Assembly (NCBI GenBank): GCA_905182985.1
Contig: CAJJDN010000008.1
Span: 453,740 to 517,739, forward strand
Direction of reading: 5' to 3'
Length of the DNA stretch: 64,000 bases
Source: Paramecium sonneborni
Taxonomy: Eukaryota > Ciliophora > Oligohymenophorea > Peniculida > Parameciidae
The position numbers were made by a program, and so were the translations under genes. Below, one piece after another: positions 37,397 to 49,558 of this stretch. The notes under the pieces are model-generated. The model did not search any database. It was not told the DNA's origin and saw only the letters and a program-made list of their open reading frames with translations. The first letter of the stretch is position 1. Each line of letters begins with the position of its first letter.

Positions 37397-38979
37397 ATGG
37401 AAAAATTAAAAGGATTTTTAGTTTCTGCTCGTAATATATCACCAATAGAGGCAGAAAAACCACATAGAAAAACTTAAACACCTTTAATAGGATAACTATA
37501 ATAATCAATTTAATTTAGTGACGAGGATGTATAAAGTGTGAATATCAATTAAATTGATGTTAATTAAACGAATTTTAATGATGAGTTTGTTTTAGGAAGA
37601 AAATTAGGAGAAGGTACACATGGAATAGTAAAATTGTGTTGGAAAAAAGACAATCCATAAATGTTATTTGCTGTAAAAATAATAAAAACAATTGATGAAG
37701 AACAATTAGAAATAGTTAGATAAACATTCATAAATTCTACAATCATAAAAAGTCCATATATTGCAAAATGTTACAAATTATATATAGATATAAATGTAAT
37801 TTATATGTTAATGGAATATGTACCATATCAAAATTTATAAACGATATTGTTAGAGAAAAAAAAGTTAAAAGAATAAGAAGTATAAAAAATAGCAAATGCA
37901 ATATTAAAAAGTGTTAGATGTTTACATAGTTGTGGTGTATGTCACAGAGATATTAAACCAGATAACATACTGGTAGATTTGAAGTATTTCAATAGTTATT
38001 CAAAGTGATTGTTCAGTTAAATTAATCGATTTTGGGGTATCTAGAAGATTTGTAACTTATAATAATAGCACTTTTCGATACGTAAAAAATTAAATGTTAA
38101 CAGTCACTGGAAATCTTAATTATCGTGCACCTGAAATAATGTTTAGTTAATCTTATGGATATAATCAATAGATTGATTTATGGGCTATAGGTGTTACATT
38201 GTATTAATCTTTAACAGGTTCATTACCATTTATTTCTGAATACACAGGAGAGATTGTAGCTTAGTTATCAAATAGGTATATATTTAATTTAAATATATTC
38301 AATTAGTAATTCAATGTAATAAGCTTTTAAATAAGAGGAGTTCTTAAAATTATCATCAAGTTGCAGAGATTTAATAAAAAGACTTTTGATGTGGAATCCA
38401 CTTAAAAGATTAACAGCTTCTGAAGCATTAAAACATATATGGATACCTAATGCTTAAACTCCAAAAAAACCATTAATTAAAAAGTTTACAAAAGATGATA
38501 TGGATACTAGCAGAATTAGTTAAAATAGTGATATTTTAAATAAATCATTAATTAATAGTGCCACTATTCTTAGTTAAGAATTACAAAATACTTTAATTTT
38601 GAGCAAATAAATTGATTCTATTTTAGAAACCACTCAAAGTTCTGATATAAATTTAAGATTTTCTATCAAAATCAAATAAGATAAGGATATTTAAGATTTC
38701 AAATCTAAATTAAGGTAATTTAAATTAGAATCATCAACTAATATTTATAATAGGGCCAAATAAAATGAAGCAAATACAATATAATTAGTTGGAGCCTTTG
38801 ATGATAAGAACAGAAATTCAATTAAATTAGATGAAGAAGATGATATATTTGGTATTAAAGTTTGTGGTAGTCACCATTCTCTGACTTAATTTGATGATCC
38901 ATTGTAAATAGACTAATAACCTTTATAGAATTAATTGGATCCTAAACTCTTGCAGGAACTCTCTAAATTTAATTTGTGA
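37397..38979 (+). CDS. Ser/Thr protein kinase (CAMK-like)
   Basis: 509 residues with introns of 22 and 31 nt. A 75-residue disordered N-terminus precedes the kinase domain: LGRKLGEGTHGIVKLCW loop, LFAVKIIK with the catalytic Lys, YMLMEYVPYQNLQTIL hinge, CHRDIKPDNILVD, VKLIDFGVSRRF (DFG), GNLNYRAPEIMF, IDLWAIGVTLYQSLTGSLPF, LLMWNPLKRLTASEALKHIW. All catalytic residues are present. The 180-residue C-terminal tail is Ser/Asn/Asp-rich with no recognisable EF hand or other domain. The substrate is unknown. The next plus-strand gene begins only 16 bp after the TGA. Confidence 0.9.
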
Positions 38980-38995
38980 TTTAATATATATAATA

Positions 38996-39736
38996 ATGAA
39001 CTCTTCTAAAACTTCAAGAACTACGAAAGCATTGCATCTACTTCATTTAGAACAAAAAATCTCTATTAAAAATCAATTTAATATACCTACATTAAGAGAT
39101 TCTGTTCCAACTCTTTTAAAGCCATATACATTATCTCCTACAAAATAATCATTTCAAATGACAAAATAACCACAATAGTATGGATATAGAAAACTATCAA
39201 TAGAAAAGAAGATCATTTAATTAAGAAAAGATATAATGAATTCTAAATCAGGAAAATCTAAATAGTTATTTCAATCATAAAAATTGTAAATTAAAGAAGG
39301 ATTTTATGTCATTGATGTAAAAAGTGATTTAAAATCTATGAGATCTAATGATGATCGATCAGATAAGAAATTTAAAATATTTTAAATTCCAATAGCAATT
39401 CAAGATAAGATTTCTAAGTCATAAAATTCATAAGAAAAATAAATGTTACAAATTCCCCATTTAAAATTTAGAGATAAACAATCTATGGTAATTGATGATG
39501 TTTATAATGAAACACCAAAATGTTTAGCATCAACAAAATAACCTAGTGAACCTAATTCACCTTATTTTATAAGAAAATTATAATCATAATAAATCACTCA
39601 AAGAAGTATTAGTCAAGGAAATTTTGAAAAAACAAAATAAAATAAATGGATAGCTTGGCCTTAAAATTTAGAAGGCTGGAATACTCATACAAATAATCCT
39701 GAAGAAGATCTACTATTATAACTACATTATTATTGA
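38996..39736 (+). CDS. basic, disordered protein of unknown function
   Basis: Intronless, 246 residues, stop TGA at 39734-39736. Rich in Lys, Ser, Gln and Pro. Recognisable blocks are short: LRDSVPTLLKPYTLSPTKQ, a helical QLRKDIMNSKSGKSKQLFQ, EGFYVIDVKSDLKSMRS, and the C-terminal WIAWPQNLEGWNTH, which has three Trp and is the only part that looks folded or conserved. It starts 16 bp after the kinase gene on the same strand, one of the tightest tandem spacings here. No family recognised. Confidence 0.7.
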
Positions 39737-39804
39737 ATAATAATAACTTATTTTTGCATAACTTATTTGTGTATAACTTATTTGTATATACTTATAAACA
39801 ATAC

Positions 39805-41956
39805 TCAAAGTTCCTCTTCATCAAACTTTTTAACCCAAACCCATGGATTACCTCTTAATATACAATTTAAATCAGATAACACCTGTCTTTTACCTTTTAT
39901 AGTTGAATCTGATTCTTTAGTTTCCAACCAAGACTCTGTTCTTATTTATATTTTATTTAATTTAGGTTAAATTTATTCTATGAATTTAGTATCAGATAAA
40001 TAATGACCATTTTAATCTTAAATAGTCATAATACCTTCAAATTCATATTCATAATCTCTTACTAAAATTCTATCAGATTTTGATGGTTCTAATACATATT
40101 TTTTCCAACTAAATTAAGTATTCTCTTATTTAAAATTATTTTCATTTATCACCAATTTATTCACTTTATTAATAAAATTTCTTGCTCTTCCAAATAATCC
40201 AGCAACATCTTATTTTTCTTTTTCTAATGAATCTAATATTGGTTTTGCTAATTTCTCAGATTTTTCTTCAATATCTGACCTTTCTTGTATTTATGGTTTG
40301 ACTTCAAATGTTACTTTATTTTATTCTGTTTTATAAATATATTCATGAATGAAATGATTTTAATGACGATAAGGAGATAATCCATATATTTCTAATTCTC
40401 CAATTTATTTCCATTAAGTCTAATATTTGAAATTAGGATTGAAAACAAACTTAAATTTTTAATCATCTAATTCTTTTCGCAATAACAATAAATGTTCCAA
40501 TAAACTCCATTCAATATTATTGAAAAACTCAATGTTATGTTTAATTTATTTAGGTTGTTTTAGATCTTTCTTATATTATTTAATTATTTCTGTATTATCT
40601 TAAGTTAAAATGGAAATAGCTGTTTATAACAAATTATCTAATACATCTGGTTTTTTTATTATTTATTCTGTTCCATAAGATACCCAATAAGGATTATAGA
40701 CTGGCTGAAGAAGTGCAGCTATAGAGAATTTATAAATGATTTTTTATTTGATTAGCATATTAATATTTAATTCAATATATAAAGCAGCAGGAATCTCTAT
40801 CTTTTGAAGGTTTAATTTCCTCATTATTTTTTTCATTTTATTGTATATTATCATTCTGAAAATCTGATTATAAACCTATTCCTTAAGCTGGAACATAATG
40901 TAATTTAGGTTCAGATTTAAATGGAGATAGTAATTATTACATTAAACCTAAATGTTTTTCTAATTTTTCTTCAAATCTCTAATAAAGATTAATTTTTTTT
41001 CTTACTTATAAAAGTTCAGATTTATGTTGTTTTTATTCTTTTATTATTTGAATTCTATTTAAATAAGAGAGTCTTAAATCAAAACGTAAATTTATTGTTA
41101 CATTTTCACAATAAGGAGCATCTAAACTTTAATCTTAATAATTAACAGCTAAATAGCATTGGGGAATTGTTGGTAGTGCAAAATGTCTAGCCTTTATTAA
41201 TTGATAGATATCTTAAATAGATATTTTTATTTAGGCTAATTCTTTATAATCTTCTTTCTAAGTTTTGGAATCTCCTATTTTATTTTTTAATCTCTTTCCC
41301 ATCACTACAATAATGATTTAGTCAATTATGTTATCATTAGAAATACAAGTTGATCTATTTGAATTCTCTGGGTATAATAATTAATAATTCTAATTGATTG
41401 TGCCAATCTTATAGTTGAGTTGGTAAAACTTTAATCTAAAATATAATTTACTTTTCCTATCTCATTTATTTAATTTATTTCATCTACATATGATATTACA
41501 AAAGCATTTTCTTAATTATATTCTGTTTTGTCTATCATAGTATTGATTAATTCTTACTAATCTCAATTATCTTTGTAAACTTTTCTAAATTAACTATTTC
41601 ATCTTTAATATAATCCATATTATTTTTAAAATCAACTATCTTTAGATGTATCATTTTAACTTCATCTAATAACCTTTGAACAAAAGTTTCAATCGTTTGA
41701 TCTGTTTCGAACTATCTAAAATATAGAATCCTACATGTTCGTCTTTATTATAATCATAACCTATGGTATCATTAATAATTATCCATAAAATATGATCATA
41801 AGCCTTATTGATTTCAGGAAGAAACCAAAGTTAATCATCAAAAACAGAGTTTGGTTTATAACCTTACTTATCGAAGAATTATAAGAATTCTTCTTTTTTC
41901 AATTAAATAATCTCTTCTGATTATTAAATGAGGGATGCATTAAATTATTCTGCCAT
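39805..41956 (-). CDS. uncharacterised large protein (about 690 residues), one frame discontinuity
   Basis: The open frame starts MAEQFNASLIQQSEEIIQLK and is joined by introns of 23, 26 and 23 nt. Blocks that look conserved: DDQLWFLPEINKAYDHILWI, IKARHFALPTIPQCYLAVNY, ENVTINLRFDLRLSYLNR, IPAALYIELNINMLIK, FSIAALLQPVYNPYWVSYG and the C-terminal LRGNPWVWVKKFDEEEL. There are beta-rich C2-like segments among helices but I cannot assign a family. The exon sum is one base off a multiple of three. The frame changes near a run of seven T (40827-40833 on the plus strand), best explained by a one-base error there; a 19-nt GTTCC-type intron just upstream is a weaker alternative. Confidence 0.75.
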
Positions 41957-42024
41957 ATTTAATAATTATATATTAATGTTTTCATGTAATAATTGATACT
42001 AAGCCAAAGTTAACTTAAATATAA

Positions 42025-42788
42025 TCATTTTGATTTCCTGCATGAAGCACATACATATAATTTTTAGACAATCTTATTTTAAGCCACACATTCTTTATGA
42101 TAAGATTGTTAACAAATATCACACATTAAATATTTCCTATCAGGATTCATTGGTAATCTGCATATGCAATGTTTTTCCCATTTCTAAATAGGTGGAAGGA
42201 TTTGTTCATTTTTATAAAAGGATCTTAAGAAAAATATAAAGAATACCTACAAAAAAAAATGAAACCATTTGTGAGATTTTTCTATTCAAATTCTTTTAAT
42301 TCCTAAACTTAAGCTTCACCAACAATTGTATCTGGTTAAATATAATCGTATTAATCAGATAGAAATAATTCCCTTTGACTAATACAATCTAAATATTTTC
42401 CAATAATTTATTTTAAATCTTTTTTAGAGTAGTACCATTAAATTTTAATAATAGGAGTAAATTGTTAAAATCTGACAACTCCAATAATTTCAATAACTTT
42501 AGCAATGCAATGTCCATCTTCTTTTGTATATATTACTACATCATTATTAAGTTAGATGGATAGATTATTAATTTTAATTTCTTTAAATAATTAATGAGTT
42601 TAGCTAAGATTTTAGACATTGTGAAAGAGTTAGGCTAATGATTTACAATGCCTGACTTAAGCAATCAAATTATTAGTATTTGTAATAGTTTTAAGTGTTT
42701 GTTGAGTTTATACATTTTCTAATTTAATTGAATTAAAAATTTGATTAAGTTTGTGATGGGTTTCTTGAATAATATTAGGGTCACTCAT
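42025..42788 (-). CDS. BAH-PHD chromatin reader protein
   Basis: 246 residues, one 23-nt intron. The N-terminal 70 residues are helical. A BAH domain follows: INNLSIQLNNDVVIYTKEDG, CIAKVIEII, IKIQWYYSKKDL, CISQRELFLSDQYDYIQPDT and IVGEAQV. The C-terminus is a PHD finger with the full Cys4-His-Cys3 set: HCICRLPMN, LMCDICQQSYHKECV, LYVCASCRKSK. BAH-PHD pairs read modified histone tails and occur in plant EBS/SHL-type repressors and in other chromatin regulators. The short length (no SET or catalytic domain) suggests a reader or adaptor subunit. It sits 68 bp upstream of the 39805-41956 gene and 81 bp downstream of the IDH stop, all on the minus strand. Confidence 0.88.
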
Positions 42789-42869
42789 AAAATATTAAAA
42801 ATACTATTAAAATTATTTAAGTAAAAGAAGAAGAATAATTATTTTATTATATTTGGGGATTATAATATC

Positions 42870-44218
42870 TCATTTTAAAAATCCAAGATTTGATTATAAT
42901 TATCCATTAACAGCATCAATGAATTGTTCAGTGTTCAAATAAGTTGATCTATCAGCTTTTGGACCATGAACAATCAAAGCCAAATCTTTAGTGAACAAAC
43001 CTGATTCTATGGTTTAAATGATTGATGATTCAAGAGTTTCAGCAAATTTGACTAATTCTTAGTTATTATCTAATCTTCCTCTATGTCTGAGACCTAAGAA
43101 TAATAACAATAGATAAATACCTCTTGTCCATGCATAAATACTAGCAACTGAATTAGTAGATGTTTCTTTGCCTTTTTAATGTTCTCTATAATGTCTAGTG
43201 ATAGTTCCATGAGCAGCTTCAGATTCATAAACACCATCATTAGCAACCAATTCTGATGTCATCATACCTAATGATCCATATCCTTATGCAACAATATCTG
43301 ATTAAACATCACCATCATAATTCTTTAAAGCTAAAACAAATCCACCTGAGGATTTCATCATTTAAGCAACCAAATCATCAATCAATCTATGTTCATACCA
43401 TAATTTATTAGCATCAAAATCCTATTATTTATATTACTATAATACTTTCTTATATTTTGTTTCAAATATTTCTTAGAAAATATCTTTGAAATATCCATCA
43501 TATTATTTTAATATAGTATTTTTGGTTCCCAACATCAATGGATATTTTCTCATTAAAGCATATGAAAATGATTAATGAGCAAAATTTACAATTGATTCAT
43601 AAGTATTATACATACCTAATCCTACACCACCTTTTCCTTTGAATTCAAAAATTGTTCTCTTAACTTATTCACCTTAAGTTGGTGTATATACTAATTCTAA
43701 TTTTCCTGGTCCTGGTAGTTTAACATCTTAACATTTATATTAATCTCCATATGAATGTCTTCCAATTACAATTGGTTAAGTCCATCCTGGAACCAATCTT
43801 GGAATATTTTTACAAATAATTGGTTCTCTAAATACTGTACCATCTAAGATTGCTCTAATTGATCCATTTGGTGATGGCCACATCTTCTTTAATTTGAATT
43901 CTTCAACTCTTGCTTCATCAGCTGTAATTGTAGCACATTTTACACCAACCTTGTGTTTTAAGATAGCATATCCTGAATCGAATGTAACCTTTATTTTCTA
44001 TCAAAATAATATACCTTATCATCAGTCTTATCTCTATGTTCCATACTTAAATCATAGTATTCTAAATTCACATTCAAATAAGGTAAAACCAATCTCTCTC
44101 TGATCATCTTCCAAATTATTCTTGCTTATTCATCTCCATCCAATTCTACTACTGTATTCTTTACATTGATCTTTCTTCCAGTCCATTTTGCTGCTGCCTT
44201 AAACACAGGTCCTGACAT
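42870..44218 (-). CDS. NADP-dependent isocitrate dehydrogenase, eukaryotic dimeric type
   Basis: 440 residues, one 26-nt intron placed inside [12 protein letters not shown]. It converts isocitrate plus NADP+ to 2-oxoglutarate, CO2 and NADPH. Signatures of the eukaryotic NADP class are clear: [63 protein letters not shown], the metal-binding and catalytic region [20 protein letters not shown], and [20 protein letters not shown] with NADP-binding residues. The chain begins [17 protein letters not shown]; whether this short basic leader targets mitochondria is unclear. It is divergent from the coiled-coil gene at 44442 across 223 bp. Confidence 0.97.
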
Positions 44219-44441
44219 TAAAATAATAAAGATATTTTTCTTAATTTCATAAACACGTGGTCGGATATATACAATTCATTTATACTTATAACCAAATATA
44301 TAATTAATTTTATAATTATTTATATAATATCATATCATCAAATCATACCTTCCATCTTTCTAAAAAAATAATTTTATTTATATATTGTAGTGCAAATTAT
44401 AATACTTATCAAATTCAATTATTATAAATTTTTATTAATTC

Positions 44442-46087
44442 ATGCAATTAAATGATAATGATGTTGGAGGTGATCTATCATTCAGAAAAATTATTAATAT
44501 GCCTACCAAGTTATCTAAAGAACAAATTTATTCATGCAATCCTATGTATTTCATTTTATTGATTATTTAGGACAATTGAGTAAAATTATTTGATTGATAC
44601 AGAAATTAAATTAAACAATGTTATTACTACTATAAATACTTTAAATATTAATCCTGATTCTCCAAAAACAAAAAAATCTCTCGAAATTTGCCAAATACAA
44701 TATGATCAACTTATATAAAAGTAATTTCTTTTATTTTATTATATAATAGAGAACTTCCTGATTTCAGAATATAAGGAGAAATAATTTAAATTACAGAAAA
44801 AAGATTCTTGATTCATTAGCTTTAAATTGCATAATTAAGAAAATAAGTTATTTTACATAGAAATAAATTAAAACATGAATAAAGAATGATAAAAAAAAAA
44901 CCTATTCATAATTTAGATTAAAGTGTAAGCAGGTACTAAAATCTACATATTAGATAGTATTTAATTAAGTGAACATTTAAAAAGTCCAACTGATATGATT
45001 GAGAGTTGGATTGAGACTCATTTTAATAAAAGTTAAAAATATTAAGCTAGATTATAAAAGATAAGATAATAATAAGAAGAATAGGAAAAGAAAGAAGTAG
45101 AATAATAAATAGAATTTGTATCATCCTTAAAGAAAAGAACAGAAAAAAAAAGATAAAAGAGATTACTGACTATTTAAGAAAGGAAGGAAAGAGCAAAAGA
45201 ATAAAATTCAAAAACTATTGAAATATAAAGTAAAGTTAAAAAAGCTTAAGCAGAAAATTTAAAACAATCATAAGTAAGAAAAGAAATAGACAGACAAGCA
45301 TCAATAAACTTGTATTATATAAAATTTATTTAGAGATAAGAAAATTGATTAAATGAAACAATAATATTCTGAACAACTCTAATAATAATCTTAAATATAT
45401 TAAGAGAAATAATAAAAAGCAATTTAAATAAAATAAGAAGGTGATTTTAATAAATAGATAGTAGCCAAATTATAATTACTAAAAACAGAAAGAAATAGTG
45501 AAGCTCTGAGCAATAATAATAATAAATAATCAAAGGTAGATTTATGGTCTGTTAGATTACCATAATTATTACATAAGAAAGAAGAAGTATAGTAATAAGA
45601 ATACAATAATAATTTGGTTTATGTGGTTAATAAATTTAGAAGAGTAAGCACTTATAAAACAATAAAATCTGCTCATTCTTAAGAAGATTTGACTTAAAAA
45701 TAATAACTCTAAAGAGAGAGATATTCATCAAAATAAGAATATTATTAAAATAGAGGAGAATAAGTTTAGGTTAAATTAAAATAAAAGAAGGAATATTTGT
45801 AAAGTTTGTAATAAAAAAAATAGAATGATTTAGATAATAAATTTTCAAAAATAAAAAATTAAATTGAAGAGAATGAAGTAAGACATGAAAACATCTAAAA
45901 GTAATATTAAGAAAAATTAAACTTATAATTAAATAGAGAAATAAATAAACATAAATATAACTTAAGTTTATTGAGATAAAGAGATAAAGCAGTTGAAGGT
46001 TTAAAGTAAATATGAATTCTAAATAGATTTATAAGGCAATTGGATAAGAGTAAATCCTCGTCATCATTAACATAAATAGGAAAATGA
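44442..46087 (+). CDS. coiled-coil protein of unknown function (505 residues)
   Basis: Six exons; introns of 25, 29, 31, 22 and 21 nt give an exact multiple of three. The N-terminus (GGDLSFRKIINMPTKL) is followed by a helical region, then highly charged Gln/Lys/Glu-rich coiled coil from residue 150 on (QQQEEQEKKEVEQQIEFVSS, RQKRLLTIQERKERAKEQ). A globular-looking strip WSVRLPQLLHKKEE lies around residue 330. The end is Ser-rich (LDKSKSSSSLTQIGK). Composition suits a microtubule- or basal-body-associated protein, but no family is recognised. The stop is 47 bp from the convergent CK2 alpha gene. Confidence 0.8.
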
Positions 46088-46134
46088 TAATTTATTACAA
46101 TTTGATATTTAAAACTCATATATAAAAACCACAT

Positions 46135-47237
46135 TCATTTTTTTTAATCTTTAATTGGTATAAAATAAGGATGATCTAAAGCTTCTTTTGGTGTAATTCT
46201 TAAAGCCTAATAATTAGAGCTATAAATTATTATTACGTGATCATAGATAAGCATTTTAGATAACAAATCTATAGCATCTTCTGAACATAAATGTTTATTT
46301 TCTGTATTAATAAATTTTTACCAATCTCTTTTTGGATAACTTTGATAAATATTTTATTAAATTTACTTTCCTAATTTATGATCAAAAGCTGGATCTAATT
46401 TAAGTCTATATTTTTTTAGATATGCTAATAAATCTTCAGTTCCTAAAACTTTAGCTATAACTACTAATTGATCATAATTATCATTTCCTTAAAAAAATGG
46501 TTCTTTTTTAAATATCTTAAAAGTATAAATAATAATTTACCATGCTTGCAAACATAGCTCCACTACTCCATATATCTAAAGAATAATCATAATACAGATT
46601 ATCTACTAATAATTCTGGTCCTTTGAAATATCTAGAGGCAACTCTAACGTTATAATCTTATCCTATATGATAAAATTCAGCCAATCCAAAATCGAGTAAT
46701 TTTAATAATTTCTTTTATGGATTTACAATTATATTTTAAGGTTTAACATCTCTATGCATTATACCTCTTGAATGGCAAAAATCTAAAGCTTTCATCAATT
46801 CTTATAGATAAAATCTTATTTCATAATCTGTTAATTTTGGAAATATGCTCCTGAAATCAACATGCTCGATATAATCAAATACTAAGCATGGAGTTTTTGA
46901 TGCTGGATCACGTACCATATCACTTAATTCAATAATATTCGGATGTCCTTTTAATGATAAAAGAATTTTTGTTTCTCTTTTTATTTTTCTTTTTTTGACT
47001 GGTTTAAGTACTTTTATAACAACTCTTTAATGTTATGGATATCTAACACCTTCAAATACATCAGAATATTTGCCTCTTCCAATTTTCCTTACAATTTCAT
47101 ATTAATCACTATCCTAACAATCTATGCAATTTTACATTCCACTCATTTTCAAAATTATCATAATCCCAATATTCTTTTGGCTGATTTTTATTATAATCAG
47201 CATAAAATTTTGGTTTAATCTATAATGTTTAACTCAT
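46135..47237 (-). CDS. casein kinase II (CK2) catalytic subunit alpha, paralog 2
   Basis: 341 residues, introns of 22, 25 and 30 nt. CK2 signatures: [26 protein letters not shown] loop, [91 protein letters not shown]. It is closely related to the 496-1616 gene but reads [11 protein letters not shown] (DFG) where paralog 1 has the CK2-typical DWG. The two differ in intron positions and loop lengths, so this is an old duplication, perhaps from a whole-genome duplication. Activity is expected; a possible difference in regulation is an inference. Confidence 0.95.
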
Positions 47238-47740
47238 AGATAATTTTAATATTATTCTGTAAAATAAAAAGCCAAATATTATGATAATGATTAAGTAAAG
47301 GAGAAAAATAATTTAAATATATGATTTAAAGTTAAACAAAATATTATTTTTCAAGTTTATTTTTTATTTATTCTAATTTAAAAAATAGAAAATTTGAAGC
47401 AACTACACAATTTCCTTCTTCATGATTGAAAGGAAACTTTAATTATATAATTTTTAATAATAACATGTTTTGTGAATAATAAATTAAATTTAGTTTTGAT
47501 TTAGTTTACTAAATGTTATGTTCTTTTTATTCATAGGAAAAGGAGAATATAATTTAATTAAGAAATAAATAGTATTATAACTTTATTATTGTAGACAATT
47601 TGTTATATTGTATAATGAATTGATAAATATTATGTGAAAGATAGAGATATTAATATTATACTTCATAAAACAATTGTTTCTAAAAGGTTTGTGCAAGAAA
47701 TTCGGAATAATGATAATTAGATATTAAAAATAAATTAAAT
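47238..47740. promoter_or_regulatory. divergent intergenic region
   Basis: About 500 bp between CK2 alpha paralog 2 (minus) and a small plus-strand gene. AT-rich, no convincing frame or repeat. Confidence 0.4.
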
Positions 47741-48047
47741 ATGATAAATGATCTCTAAATAATAGGTGATTCTAAACATTTATATGATTTATATCCAACA
47801 AATAATTCGTGTCCTTTAGGAGAATATATTGATGAAGATTCACCAATCAAAAAACACTATATTAGTTCATTATGTTTCTAATTAAAAAAGTACTATAAAT
47901 AGAAATCATTAACATTTTAGAAAAATCAAACGACAACAGAATAGACCAAGTGTATTAAAAATAGAAGATAGTGGAAGAAATGTCATTATATATTAAAATA
48001 CACCAAGTTCTAATAATTTAGATAGAATGGATAACGAAACCTAATGA
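47741..48047 (+). CDS. small protein of unknown function (91 residues)
   Basis: Two exons joined by a 31-nt intron. The N-terminus MINDLQIIGDSKHLYDLYPT is followed by a short CPLGEYIDED block, then basic KRQQNRPSVLKIEDSGRNVI and a disordered end NTPSSNNLDRMDNETQ. Switching to the frame after the intron removes a run of odd Cys/Lys codons, which supports the splice. No family recognised. Between this stop and the SEC14-like gene (48301) lie 250 bp with nothing firm. Confidence 0.5.
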
Positions 48048-48300
48048 GTTACATTCAAAATAAAAAAGATTTGGTTCTAAGTTAATTATATTTTATACAT
48101 GAAATTAATATGAAAAGTGTTTAATATTATTTCTAGTTTTTTTATTAGAATAAAAAACATTGATTCTCCATTGAAAAAAAAATATAACAATAAATTATCT
48201 GATTCTTTTTAAGAGTAAGTTTTTTGTCATATATATTTTAATTAAATAGAAATTAGTTTTTTGTGCTCTGTTTTAACAATTATTTATTTTAAAACATTTA

Positions 48301-49483
48301 ATGGATTTCAGTTACCTTAAACCTCCTAAATAAGCTATGCAAATAAAACATGCAGGTATAATTGCTTTTAACAAGATTAATATATTAAATATGAAGTTGA
48401 AGGGAAATTAAAAAGAAATGTGTTTTATAATGTTGAATTTGAAGATATTGAGGAAGAAATGATATAAAATTTATAGAATTTGATAAAAAAGAGAAAAGTT
48501 TAACTACCATAAGATTGGGATAAACAAACTGCATTAAAATTTTGTTATTCTGCCAATGATGATATGGAATTAGCTTTTTAAACATTAATAAAGTATTTGA
48601 AATGGAAAGAGGATCCAGATTACTAAATTCTAACTTAAGCTGGAGAGGAAATTTTAGTAATTTAATTAATAGTATTTTTAGAAAAAAGGAGTAATCTTTA
48701 GTTTGGGAAGAGATAAGCAATTCAGACCATTAATATTTATATAGGTTTCAAAAATAAGTACAAATATTGTAATATATTATTAATAATAATAATAGGAATA
48801 ATTACCACCAATACTAAATGCTATGTGTGTGTTATTAAATTACATATAAAAGTTTATGTTAGTACCTTATTATGTAGAAAAATGGAGAATAATTGTAGAT
48901 CTGAATGATATCAGTATATTTAGATTACCACATTAAGTAAAAATGAATACTAATAATTTTAAAGATTATAAAACAAATAATAGATGTAACATAATCTAAC
49001 TACACAGCATCATTGGAGTAATTACATCTATTAAATCCTCCTTTTTTTTTAGTAGCGGCATGGAAGTTAGTAGAGAGTAAAAAATATAAATAATATTAAA
49101 ATTAAAGGATTGATGCAACCAGAAACGGCAAAAAAGATTCAATTTTGTAAGGATCCAAGCTATTTATAAGAATACATAAATGAAGATTAATTAATGTTAA
49201 AATATAAAGGAACATTACCAAATACAGTTAATTTATGGTAATAGATTATTTAAATAGTAGGCCAATAATAAATACTTATCGAGGTATGGGAGAAAGTATT
49301 CATAGAAATATGATTGAGAGTGGAATTAAATAAATGGGTGAAAGTATATAAAAGAATCACATGGTAGAGAGTGCTTATTTAAGCATGTTTGAATCTTAAT
49401 ATTATACTATATTAACTTAGAAGGAAATAGAATTAAGTAAACCTTAAGTAAAAGGATAATGTTGTGCATGCAACATAATGTGA
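48301..49483 (+). CDS. SEC14-like (CRAL-TRIO) lipid-binding protein
   Basis: 352 residues in six exons (introns 20, 25, 28, 31 and 20 nt). The CRAL-TRIO N-helical region is seen in DWDKQTALKFCYSANDDMEL then LIKYLKWKED. The lipid-binding fold follows: AGEEILKKGVIFSLGRDKQF then RPLIFIQV, LPPILNAMCVLLNYIQ, VEKWRIIVDLNDISIF, LHLLNPPFFLVAAWKLVE and LQEYINEDQLMLKYKGTLP. Members exchange phosphatidylinositol and other lipids between membranes, supporting Golgi traffic and phosphoinositide signalling. The C-terminus is atypical, ending CCACNIM with a Cys cluster that might be palmitoylated (inference). No GOLD domain is present. Confidence 0.87.
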
Positions 49484-49558
49484 TAATTAATAGATTATAT
49501 AATAATTAAAATTATTAAATATATTATATGAACATATAATAAAATAATTCTATATAAA

